From positions 3,368,152-3,432,151 of the forward strand of contig JALPQD010000240.1 of assembly GCA_023101885.1 (NCBI GenBank): a DNA stretch of 64,000 nucleotides, read 5' to 3'. Both the position numbers and the translations under genes were made by a program. Shown here piece after piece: positions 55,388 to 64,000 of the stretch. The notes beneath the pieces are model-generated. The model did not search any database. It had not been told where the DNA came from and worked only from the letters and a program-made list of their open reading frames with translations. This DNA is from Typhlomys cinereus. Its lineage: Eukaryota; Chordata; Mammalia; Rodentia; Platacanthomyidae. Every line of letters starts with the position of its first letter. Positions within the stretch are counted from its first letter, which is position 1.

Positions 55388-56328
55388 GTCTGGGGAGATG
55401 GCTCAGGGAGTAAATAAAGCCTTTGCCATATAAGCCAAAGGACAGAGTTCAGATTCCCAGATCCCATGTGAAAATATGGTGGCATCCTGAAATTCTAGTC
55501 CTGGAAGGAGGAGTCTGGGAAAACCCAGAGCAATAAGGAGGTATAGCAATCCAAAATGATTCCTAATGTCACCCTTGGACTCCACAGGCACACCACTAAA
55601 GTGCCTTCTTATTTTATTTTTATTATTATTTTAATACATTTTAATATTATTTCAGCTCATACAAACTTAATAGGTACACCAGTTCCCTCCCTCCCTCCTC
55701 CTCCCCCCGAACCCCCTGCTCCCCCTCCCCCACCCCTCCCTCCCCATCCCCCAGTGCCTCCCGCCCCAATTCCCAGAGTCCTTTCTTGTTCATGCCTGAC
55801 TCTCCTCTGGGCCCTCCTCTCCAACGACGTATGAGGACCCAGTGGCATTTCCCCAAACGCTTTCCTGCGTTCCCCTTAAGCATAGGAACACTACTGTGGC
55901 TGTCAATCCCTTGCCTCCAAGGATCTTGGTGCCTTTAGCAGATGCTAGACTTTGTGAGGTCAATAGTGTGTTGGACATTGCACCGGGCATGCAATGTCCA
56001 ATTATGATTGCTTCGGCCCTAACGTGTGGAGTATCTTGCAAATCATTGCTCCTCCCATCCTTGTGCTCTTACACTCTTACCGCCCCCTCTTCCGCAAATG
56101 TCCCTGAGCTTCAGGATGGGGAGAGATTAGTCTGGCCTAGTTCTAGGTGGTTGCTATAGAGTCTCTGAAGTTCTGGATAGTGGCTTATTGATTTTCTTTT
56201 GCAGTTTTGTTGCTCCTGCAATGCCCTTCAGTCCATCCTGATGGGCACTGTATGTCACCCCCTGGCCAAAGACAGAAAGCTGTAAACTGGAGTCTTATTA
56301 TAAGAGCACATTCAAGGGGAGATGTAAT

Positions 56329-56372
56329 ACTTATACCCAAAAGTGGAACCGCAGGGTCATATGGCATTTGGC
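56329..56372. other. ORF2-like patch within an L1 3' UTR
   Basis: The 3' UTR is interrupted by acttatacccaaaagtggaa and ccgcagggtcatatggcatt, which is the complement of ORF2 codons MPYDPAVPLLGI. The other 3' UTRs have only the short aaaagtgggaaaccacagtg at this place. Confidence 0.75.
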
Positions 56373-56693
56373 AATGGGAGGGGTCAATCACCCATTTGCA
56401 AAATAGTTACTTTTTAATCTGCCGGACTATATGCCCTCCCCTTCTGGTGAGTTCATACCCCCTTAGTTGTAAATGATCAGGAACGAATGTCTGTGAACTT
56501 AACTAGGTGTCACATTACTTTCTTGCAGTCCTTGATGGAGTCCTATTTTCTGTACTGTAACATGGTCACTTCTCTCCTTGTTTCTGGTATGGCCCTCCAA
56601 CCCCATCTCTCCTGTTCATAATCCTTGCAATTACTGTAGGTAATACATAGATTTACCTATGAGTGTCTCAAGGTGGGCTGGGTGGGTTTGGTA

Positions 56694-59600
56694 TTAGGAG
56701 CCACCTATTAGGGAGTACGTAGGGCGCTTAATTTTCTGGGTCTGGGATACTTCACTTAATATAATTCTTTCTAATGACATCCATTTCCCGGCAAATTCCA
56801 GTAATTCATCATTTTTGATGGCTGAGTAGTACTCCATTGTATAGATGTACCACTTTTCCTTATCCACTCGTCAACTGTTGGACATTTGGGTTGATTCCAT
56901 GTCTTTGCTATTGTAAACAGTGCTGCCATGAACATGGTCGTGCTTGTGCTATCGAGGTGAACCTATGCTCTATGGGGGGGTTATACCCAAAAGTGGAATC
57001 GCAGGGTCATATGGCATTTCAATCTTTAATTTCTTTAAGAATCTCCAGACGGCTCGCCAGAGTGGCTGTATGAGCCTGCATTCCCACCAGCAATGTAGCA
57101 GAGTTCTCCTCTCTCCACATCCTCTCCAGCATTTGCTGTTGTTTGTATTGTGGATTTTTGCCATCCTGACCGGGGTGAGATGATATCTCAGGGAAGTTTT
57201 GATTTGCATTTCCCTGATGGCTAAGGAAGTGGAGCATTTTTTAAGATATTTGTTAGACATTTTAATTTCATCCCTGGTAAAGTTTCTTTTAAGTTCCAGG
57301 GCCCATTTTTTCATTGGGCCATTGGTTTCCTTGGTGTTTAGTTTTCTAAGTTCTTTGTGTACTCTGGACAGCAGAGTTCTATCAGATGTGTGGTTAGTGA
57401 AGATTTTCTCCCATTCTGTGGGTTGCCTTTGAGCTCATGTTACAATCTCTTTATCTGAACAGAAGCTCTTTAATTTCACAAGATCCCAACTGTTGAGAGT
57501 TGGTAGCAGTGACTGTGCCATTGGATGTCTGTTTAGGAAATGTTGGCCTAGCCCAATCAGCTCGAGGGAGCTATGGTTTTTATAGTCTCTGGCCTGATAT
57601 CAAGGTCCTTGATCCACTTGGAATTAAGTCTTGCACAAGGTGACAAGTATGGGTCCAGCTTTAATCTTCTGCATGTGGAGATCCAGTTTTGCCAGCACCA
57701 TTTGTTGAAGATGCTGTTCTTTTTCCACTGGATTCTTTGGGCCCCTTTGTCAAAGACCAAATGGCTGTAATTTTGTGGGCTTATATCTGGGTCTTCAATC
57801 CTTATCCATTGATCTGTGTGTCTATTTTGGAGCCAGTACCAGGCTGTTTTTATAACTATGGATTTGTAATATAGACTAAGGTTCGGTATGGTAATACCTC
57901 CAGCAGTGTTTTGGTTACTCAGGATTGTCTTTGCTATCCTGGGTCTTTTGTGCCTCCATATGAATTTTGAGATTTTTTGGTCAACTTCTTTAAAGAATTG
58001 CTTTGGGATTTTAATTGGTATAGCATTGAATTTGTATATTGCCTTTGGTAGGATGGTCATTTTTACGATGTTGATTCCGCCACTCCAGGAACATGGGAGG
58101 TCTTTCCACCGTCTGGTGTCTTCTGCAATTTCTTTCTTTAGGGTTTTAAAGTTTTCATTGTAAAGGTCTTTTACCTCCTTGGTTAGGTTTATCCCAAGGT
58201 ATTTCATGTTTGGGGGGGCTATAGTAAATGGGATTGTTTCTCTCAAGGCTTTTTCACTTCTTTCATTCTGGGCATATAGGAAGGCCTCTGATTTTTGCAC
58301 ATTTATTTTGTATCCTGGTACCCTGCTGAACTTCTGTATTAGTTCCAGGAGCTTCCTGGTGGAGTTTTTGGGATCACTCAGGTATAAGATCATGTCATCT
58401 GCAAATAGGGATAGCTTGACTTCTTCCTTGCCGATTTGAATCCCTCTTATGTCCGTTTCTTGTCTTATGGCTTCAGCTAAGACTTCAAGTACAATATTGA
58501 ATAGAAGTGGTGAGAGCGGACAGCCTTGTCTAGTTCCTGATCGAAGTGGGAATGCTTCCAATTGTTCCCCATTGAGCATAATCCTTGCTGTGGGCTTGTT
58601 GTATACAGCTTTTATTATCTTGATAAAAGTTCCTTGCATTCCTACTGTCTCTAGCGTTTTCATCATAAAAGGCTGTTGGATCTTGTCAAAAGCTTTTTCT
58701 GCATCTATCAAGAGTATCATGTGGTCTTGGACTTTGGACTGGTTTACATGATGAATTACATTTATTGATTTGCGTATGTTGAACCAACCTTGTGTGCCGG
58801 GGATGAAGTCTACTTGGTCCCCGTGAATGATCTTTTTAATATGTTTTTGAGTCCGATTTGCTAAGACTTTGTTGAGAATCTTTGCATCTGTGTTCATCAG
58901 AGAGATTGACCTATAGTTTTCTTTTTTAAGTGAGTCTTTATTAGGTTTTGGGATTAAAACAATATTAGCTTCATAGAAGGAATTTGGTAGTGTTCCTTCC
59001 TTTGCTATTTGATGGAACAGTTTAAGGAGTATTGGTGTTATTAACTCCTTAAATGTCTGGTAGAACTCTGTGGTGAATCCATCTGGTCCAGGACATTTTT
59101 TGGTGGGAAGATTCAAGATTACTTCTTCAATTTCCTTATATGTTATAGGACTATTTAAATAATTCACAACTTCCTGATTCAATTTAGGTAAGTTGTGTTT
59201 ACTTAGAAATTCATCCATCTCTTTTGTGTTGTCAAACTTCACAGAGTATAAGTTTTTGAAATATGATGTTATAATTCTCTGGATTTCTTGGGTATCAGTA
59301 GTGATAACTCCATGTTCATTTCTGATTTTGTTAATTTGGGTTTTCTCTCCCCTGCTTTTGGTTAATTTAGCTAGGGGTGTATCAATTTTATTGATTTTTT
59401 CAAAGAACCAGCTTTTTGACTGGTTGATTTTTTCTATCGTTTTCTTAGTCTTGATTTCAGATATTTCTCCCCTTATTTTGCTAATCTCCTCTCTTCTACT
59501 ACTTTTGGGATCAAATTGCTCTAGTTTCTCTAAAGCTTTAAGCTGCATTGTTGTTTATTTCTGATGTTTCCATTTTTTTGATGTAGGCATTAAGAGCTAT

Positions 59601-60494
59601 GAACTTACCTCTTAGAACAGCTTTCATTGTGTCCCAGAGGTTTTGGTAGGTTGTATTTTCATTATCATTCACTTTCAGGAAATCTTGAATTTCCTTTTTA
59701 ATTTCTTCCTGAATCCAGTTCTCATTCATCATCATATTGTTAAGTTTCCAGGAGTTAGTGTATTTTCTCTTGTATGATGTGTTGTGGATGTCCAGATTTA
59801 GGCCGTGGTGGTCTGATAGGGCACAGGTTAGAATTTCAACTTTTTTGTATATGTGTAGATTCGTTTTGTGGCCCAATATGTGATCTGTTTTCGAGAAAGT
59901 TCCATTTGCTGCTGAGAAAAATGTGTATTCTTTGGTACGTGGGTGAAAAGTTCGATAGAGATCTGTAAGGTCCATTTCTTTCAGGGTTTGATTAAGTTCC
60001 AAAGTGTCTCTGTTAAGCTTTTGACCTGTTGATCTATCCCACGTTGAGAGGGTGGTGTTGAAGTCCCCAAAAATTGTTTGGGGGTTGGTTTCTTGCCTTA
60101 GACTCTGTAGGGTTTTCTTAATGAATGTGGAGGGGCCCGTATTGGGTGCACATATGTTCAGTATTGTGAAGTCTTCCTGGTGAATTGTTCCTGTGACTAA
60201 AATGTAGTATCGATCCGTATCTCTTATAATTTTCTTTTGTTTGAAGTCCACTTTGTCTGATAGCATAATGTCTACCCCTGCCTGTTTTCTGCTTCCATTT
60301 GCTTATAGAATTGTTGACCAGACTTTTATTTTTAGAGCATGCCTATCTTTTCTGGTGAGATGGCTTTCCTTCAGGCAGCAGATTGATGGATTGTGATTTT
60401 TAATCCAAGTTTGTAATCTGTGTCACTTGATTGATGAATTAATTCCATTAACATTTAATGTTATAATGGTGAAACTATTTTTAATTTCAGACAT
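56694..60494 (-). pseudogene. L1 ORF2, broken but with long reverse transcriptase frame
   Basis: The aligned start is at 60494 and the stop at about 56694. The first 80 codons are broken, then 60266-59538 is open over most of the endonuclease ([15 protein letters not shown]), and 59548-57557 is open for 663 codons covering the linker and the whole reverse transcriptase, with FADD at 58391-58405. A deletion of about 25 bp at 57571 ends it, just after RPETIKTI. The C-terminal part with the Cys motif (CWRGCGERR) is in 57314-56970. The endonuclease and reverse transcriptase segments are in different frames (few bases lost near 59550). Confidence 0.93.
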
Positions 60495-60544
60495 TTATTA
60501 TGTTTAGTAGTTTTTATAAGTATATTGCTTCGCTTTTAATGGTG

Positions 60545-61609
60545 TTATATTTGCCTTCTGTTCTCCTGGATATGCCTGTTTTTTTCTTCACGCTTGAGTA
60601 TCATTTCTAGCATTTTTTGAAGGCCTGGTTTGGTGGACATGTATCTCTTCAAGTTGTCTTTGTGCTGGAAGATTTTTCTTTCTCCCTCGATCATGACTGA
60701 TAGTTTTGCAGGGTAAATCAACCTGGGTTGACATTTTTGCTCATTCAATACTTGAAGTATGTCTCTCCAAGCTCTTCTTGCTTTTACTGTTTTGACTGAG
60801 AAGTCATTTGTTATTTTAATAGGTTTACCTTTAAAAGTGACTTGTTTTTTCTCCCTTGAAGCTCTCAGCACCAGTTCTTTATCTTGAATGTGGAGTGTTT
60901 TAACTATTATTTGCCGTGGGGTGCTTGTGTTTTGGTCGTATCTGTTTGGGGTGCAGAATGCCTCTTCTATGTGGATGGGCCTCTCTTTTTTTAGATGAGG
61001 AAAGTTTTCCTTGATGATCGTTTGAAAAATTTCCTCAGTGGTGGTATTTTGAGATTCTTGCTCTGGTATTCCATGAATACGCATGTTAGGCTTCTTCAGG
61101 GTGTCCCATATCTCTTGGATATTTCTCTCAAGTATCTTTTTGGCTTTAACAACCTCTTCCATTGAGCTGGTTAGTACTCCCACTTTATCTTCAAGGTCTG
61201 AAATTCTGTTTTCTGCTTCGTTAGTTCTGTTGATAAGACACTCTGTGGAGTTCTGGGTTGAAGATAACTTGTCTTTTAGCTCAGTTTTAAACTCTGATTG
61301 AGTCTGTTTTAACTGCTCTATGCCAGTTTTTGTTTCTTGCACTGTTTTTCTCAACTCCTCCAAGTGTCTGTTGTGTTCCTCTTCAAAGCGATTGATTCGA
61401 TTATGTAATTCCTCCCGGATTTCCTCTTTCATAGTATTGAACATGGTAATGATCATATTTTGAAAGTCGTTATCCTGGGTCAGGCTTTCTTGGCCATTTT
61501 CCATGGGTTTGTTCTGGTTGGAGTCTAACATTATGGGATTAATTCCTTCAGTGGGAAATTTGTTTACTTGAGTGCTGCTTCTCATGGATTTGCACTTTGA
61601 CTTTGGCAT
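60545..61609 (-). CDS. L1 ORF1p, open 354-codon frame
   Basis: Second intact ORF1 in the window. It begins MPKSKCKSMRSSTQVNKF and runs 354 codons without a break. The coiled coil (about residues 45-150; EELHNRINRFEEEHNRHLEE), RRM-like part (MRIHGIPEQESQ) and basic C-terminal domain (REKKQVTFKGKP) are present in the usual order. ORF2 begins 50 bp downstream. It differs from the 14359-15423 copy by a limited number of residues spread over the length, suggesting the same subfamily. Expression is not shown by the sequence. Confidence 0.9.
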   Translation of the reverse strand: MPKSKCKSMRSSTQVNKFPTEGINPIMLDSNQNKPMENGQESLTQDNDFQNMIITMFNTMKEEIREELHNRINRFEEEHNRHLEELRKTVQETKTGIEQLKQTQSEFKTELKDKLSSTQNSTECLINRTNEAENRISDLEDKVGVLTSSMEEVVKAKKILERNIQEIWDTLKKPNMRIHGIPEQESQNTTTEEIFQTIIKENFPHLKKERPIHIEEAFCTPNRYDQNTSTPRQIIVKTLHIQDKELVLRASREKKQVTFKGKPIKITNDFSVKTVKARRAWRDILQVLNEQKCQPRLIYPAKLSVMIEGERKIFQHKDNLKRYMSTKPGLQKMLEMILKREEKNRHIQENRRQI

Positions 61610-61957
61610 TGTCGTTTTTACTGTTAAGATCTTTCAATTTCACTAAACTGAATTATTTGGCCTGGGGTTCTGGGGGTGGGCAGGGACGGAGCTTACTTAG
61701 GTCGCAGATGAGGCCCGGCTGGACGGCGCATGCATCCCGGCAGGCGGAGCGGAGTGGGGAAGGGAGGATGGGGGCGTCGGCGTGGAGCTATTTAACCCGA
61801 GGGGAGCTGGGGCAGGTCCCGGGCGCAGGGGCAGGTCCTCCTGGTCCCTCGGTCCTGCGCGCAGCTCCGGCTGGATGGTGGGGTAGAAGCTGGGTCCCTT
61901 GGGCTGACCTGGGGTTCCGGTGGGAGGGCGCGGGCGGAGCTTACCTAGGTCGCGGAT
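61610..61957 (-). promoter_or_regulatory. L1 5' UTR, monomer-like units, truncated
   Basis: GC-rich, with gagcttacttaggtcgcaga at about 61687 and again gagcttacctaggtcgcgga at about 61938, so a second unit starts about 250 bp upstream and is cut after some 20 bases at the SINE junction. Block order (cttacctaggtcg; tgaggcccggctgg; gctatttaa; ctggatggtgg) matches 15424-15835. Promoter function is inferred from the L1 family. Confidence 0.72.
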
Positions 61958-61981
61958 TTATTTTTATTATTTATTCAATTA

Positions 61982-62031
<50 letters not shown>

Positions 62032-62220
62032 TGTAGAGTCACAGGCGAACCACCATGGACCGCCTCCACCTCCTCCTGTTTAACTCTGCCCCGGGATTCA
62101 CAGGCTTCTCGGGCCGCCCCCACTTACGCCTGGCATCTATACGTGAGGTCTAGGATCCAAACTCAGGACAATCTGCCTGCAAGGCAGAGGCTTAACCCCT
62201 GAGCCACCATCTCCAACCCC
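61958..62220 (-). mobile_element. B2-superfamily-like SINE joined to the L1 5' end
   Basis: Complete inverted SINE: 5' end ggggttggagatggtggctc at 62220, aggggttaagcctctgcctt, body, long (GT)n complement of (CA)n at 61983-62028, and AATAAA-rich end touching the L1 at 61957. The SINE 5' end coincides with the start of the target duplication. Confidence 0.88.
61983..62028. repeat. (GT)n microsatellite in the SINE tail
   Basis: About 22 GT units; same module as in the other SINEs, seen on the opposite strand. Confidence 0.95.
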
Positions 62221-62325
62221 CTAAAGTGCCTTCTTGTACACATGCCTACACACACGTGGATGTACAGAGAGATAGAGGGAGCGAGAGAGAAATAAAACAT
62301 TTTTAAAAAGAATATAAATAAAGTA

Positions 62326-64000
62326 TAAAAAGCAAATAAGAACGTTGAGGTTTGTTTGGTGCAGTGGCTATAGGGTCTCTAATGTGGATTCAGAACCATA
62401 CTCCTAAAATGGGGGGACGTACATGTGTGGACTGTATGTGCATGTACATGTGCCTTTGTTCCACTGTATTATCTAACCATTCATTGAAAAATGGCTGTCA
62501 GTAACTCTCTTCCTCTCTCATCTCCTGTTTTCTCTCGCCTCTCTTTTCTTCTCTTTCTACTTCTCTCTCTTTCTCATTATTACCCAGTTTGAGCGCCTAT
62601 CTCATTCACTAGACTTGATTCTCAATTATTTCTGACCACCAAAAGAAAGTCTTCACAGAAAGAATATTTTCCATTGCTGACAATATTCAGCAAACATGAT
62701 GGCCTGGCTATTTTTGAAACACAGTCCAATATCTACAATAGTGCTTCATATGTTAAAAGATTTTATAATGGTTTTCCCACAAGCATCATCAATGATTCCA
62801 GCAAATAGAATTTGCACTATTCTCAAAAAATGATTCTGTGTGACTGAGCAGTGGTCACATGTGTGAAGACTAGCATAACTGGGATGTAATTGGACCTTTT
62901 AACTTGAAATAAGGTATCGTCCCAAATGCCTTTCTTGAGGTGAGAAATAGTCGCTAGTATATTTTATGCTTATTTAAAAGTCATTTGAAGTGACTGCCTT
63001 AGCCCTAGCTAAGATGACAGTGACTGAACTAACAAAGTGATAGATACATTAAGGATGGAGAAAAGTGGATGAAGGCAAAATCAATGGAACTTACTATATA
63101 AGTGGCTGTGGGATCTTGAGGGTAAAAAAAAAAAAAGACACTTAAGATGATTACAGATTGAAGGACACCTAGTGCTTTATTCACCCAGCAGTCTCCTCCA
63201 TTCTTCTAGGAATTTTCTCTCTACCCACCTCAATTTTTTCTGTGCTAGTAGTAACTGCCATGCACTCAGATGACCCACTCATCAAACAATCTAGGAATGT
63301 CTTAAGGATGGGCATTTGGCTTTGTCTCAATAAGGTCCCTTTCTCTCACTTATTCTGCTCTATTACAAGAGAACTCAATCATTCCTTTAGTAGCTATAAG
63401 TTGTAATTCAGTAAAGCAGCACACCCAACAGAAATATGCTGTGAGCCAAGTATGTCATTTCAAAGGTTCTTATGGCCACATTTAAACAGAAGCATGTGAA
63501 ATCAATCTTAATAATATATTTTTCTTAGTACAGTGCATCTCATACACTATTATTTTACCATAGAATCAATCATAGAATCAATATTTTCTTAATTAATGAA
63601 GTTGTTTACATCCTGTTTTTCCTGTACTTACTGGACATCGAACTTTAAGCCATGTTTTCTACTTACAGTAATAAATAAAATTAACAATGACTTTGAGTTT
63701 GAATAAATTTGTAATACATGTGACAATTTTATCAGTTTTGTATGAATACCTCTGTTCTTTACCATCATTATTAATTCTAAATACTTCTCAACTTAAGAGT
63801 TATATCTTGATAAACCTATCAAAGACTGGAAACGTGGAAAGTACATCCAACTTCTCAAGTATTGTGATGTAACACGGTATGGTACAGAGTTCTGTCAGCA
63901 TCACAGGTGAGTAACTTAGTACATACTGCTAGCCTGAAAGAAAATCAAAATTTACAAACTGAAGTATGGCTTCACTGAAAGCATAGTACTTTCACACCAT
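62326..64000. other. Unassigned AT-rich sequence
   Basis: Pyrimidine-rich near 62505-62575 and an A run near 63126-63137. No gene, LINE, SINE or LTR recognised. It is the longest stretch in the window that could be single-copy. Confidence 0.45.

Larger units (their letters stand above)
55611..61957 (-). mobile_element. Near-full-length L1, part of a SINE-L1 composite insertion
   Basis: Minus-strand order: 5' UTR (61957-61610), ORF1 (61609-60545), ORF2 (60494 to about 56694), 3' UTR with polypurine tract complement at about 55685-55755, A-rich tail at 55611-55650. Its 5' end is joined directly to an inverted SINE (61958-62220), and the target duplication lies outside the SINE, not next to the L1. 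Confidence 0.94.
55388..62325 (+). mobile_element. B2-superfamily-like SINE split by a composite L1 insertion
   Basis: The SINE head (ggggagatggctcagggag) and body occupy 55388-55610; the rest (gtacacatgcctacacacac, GA-rich patch, aaataaaac tail) resumes at 62236-62325. The duplicated ctaaagtgccttctt at 55596-55610 and 62221-62235 brackets the 6.6-kb insertion. Confidence 0.88.

Overview
The window is mammalian, almost certainly rodent, nuclear DNA made nearly entirely of transposable elements. I see no intact single-copy host gene. Rodent origin rests on several copies of a tRNA-derived SINE whose 5' end reads like the B2 superfamily (gggctggagagatggctcag), on short B1/7SL-like SINEs, and on L1 elements with G-rich 3' UTRs and monomer-type 5' UTRs. 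The SINE carries CT/CA microsatellite modules and AATAAA-rich tails, which would fit a jerboa-like (Dipodidae) lineage; that is inference only.

Layout. 1-2280: 5' part of an L1 on the minus strand running off the window. 2281-7815: mostly decayed L1 ORF2 sequence with a SINE, an LTR remnant, simple repeats and one L1 tail. 7818-17495: a 5'-truncated plus-strand L1 split by a full-length minus-strand L1 (9397-15835, 12-bp target-site duplication). 17500-25990: an ancient plus-strand L1 broken up by solo-LTR-like repeats, SINEs and young L1 tails. 26889-33514: a nearly complete endogenous retrovirus of the ERV-L class on the minus strand, with two about 495-bp LTRs, a 5-bp duplication, a tRNA-Leu primer site, gag, pro, RT, RNase H, integrase and an ERV-L-type dUTPase, and no env. 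33683-34160: an older related solo LTR. 36238-38407: a truncated minus-strand L1. 39367-48566: a plus-strand L1 holding two further L1 insertions. 49236-51465: an LTR split by an L1. 51468-52215: a VAPB-like processed pseudogene containing a tiny L1 insertion that was then tandemly duplicated. 53888-55025: nested L1 tails. 55388-62325: a SINE split by a composite insertion made of a near-full-length L1 fused at its 5' end to another SINE. 62326-64000: nothing recognisable.

How the parts relate. The mechanism behind most of the window is L1 target-primed reverse transcription: L1 proteins moved L1 copies, SINEs and the VAPB mRNA, leaving A-rich tails and target duplications that let the order of insertion be read. 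Both near-full-length L1 copies keep an open 354-codon ORF1, but every ORF2 is broken by stops or indels, so no L1 here looks autonomous. The ERV-L provirus also has frameshifts and stops in gag and pol. I find no new protein system; the most informative structures are the SINE-L1 chimera, the young ERV-L provirus, the 58-bp duplicated mini-L1, a putative 3' transduction and the nested insertion sites.
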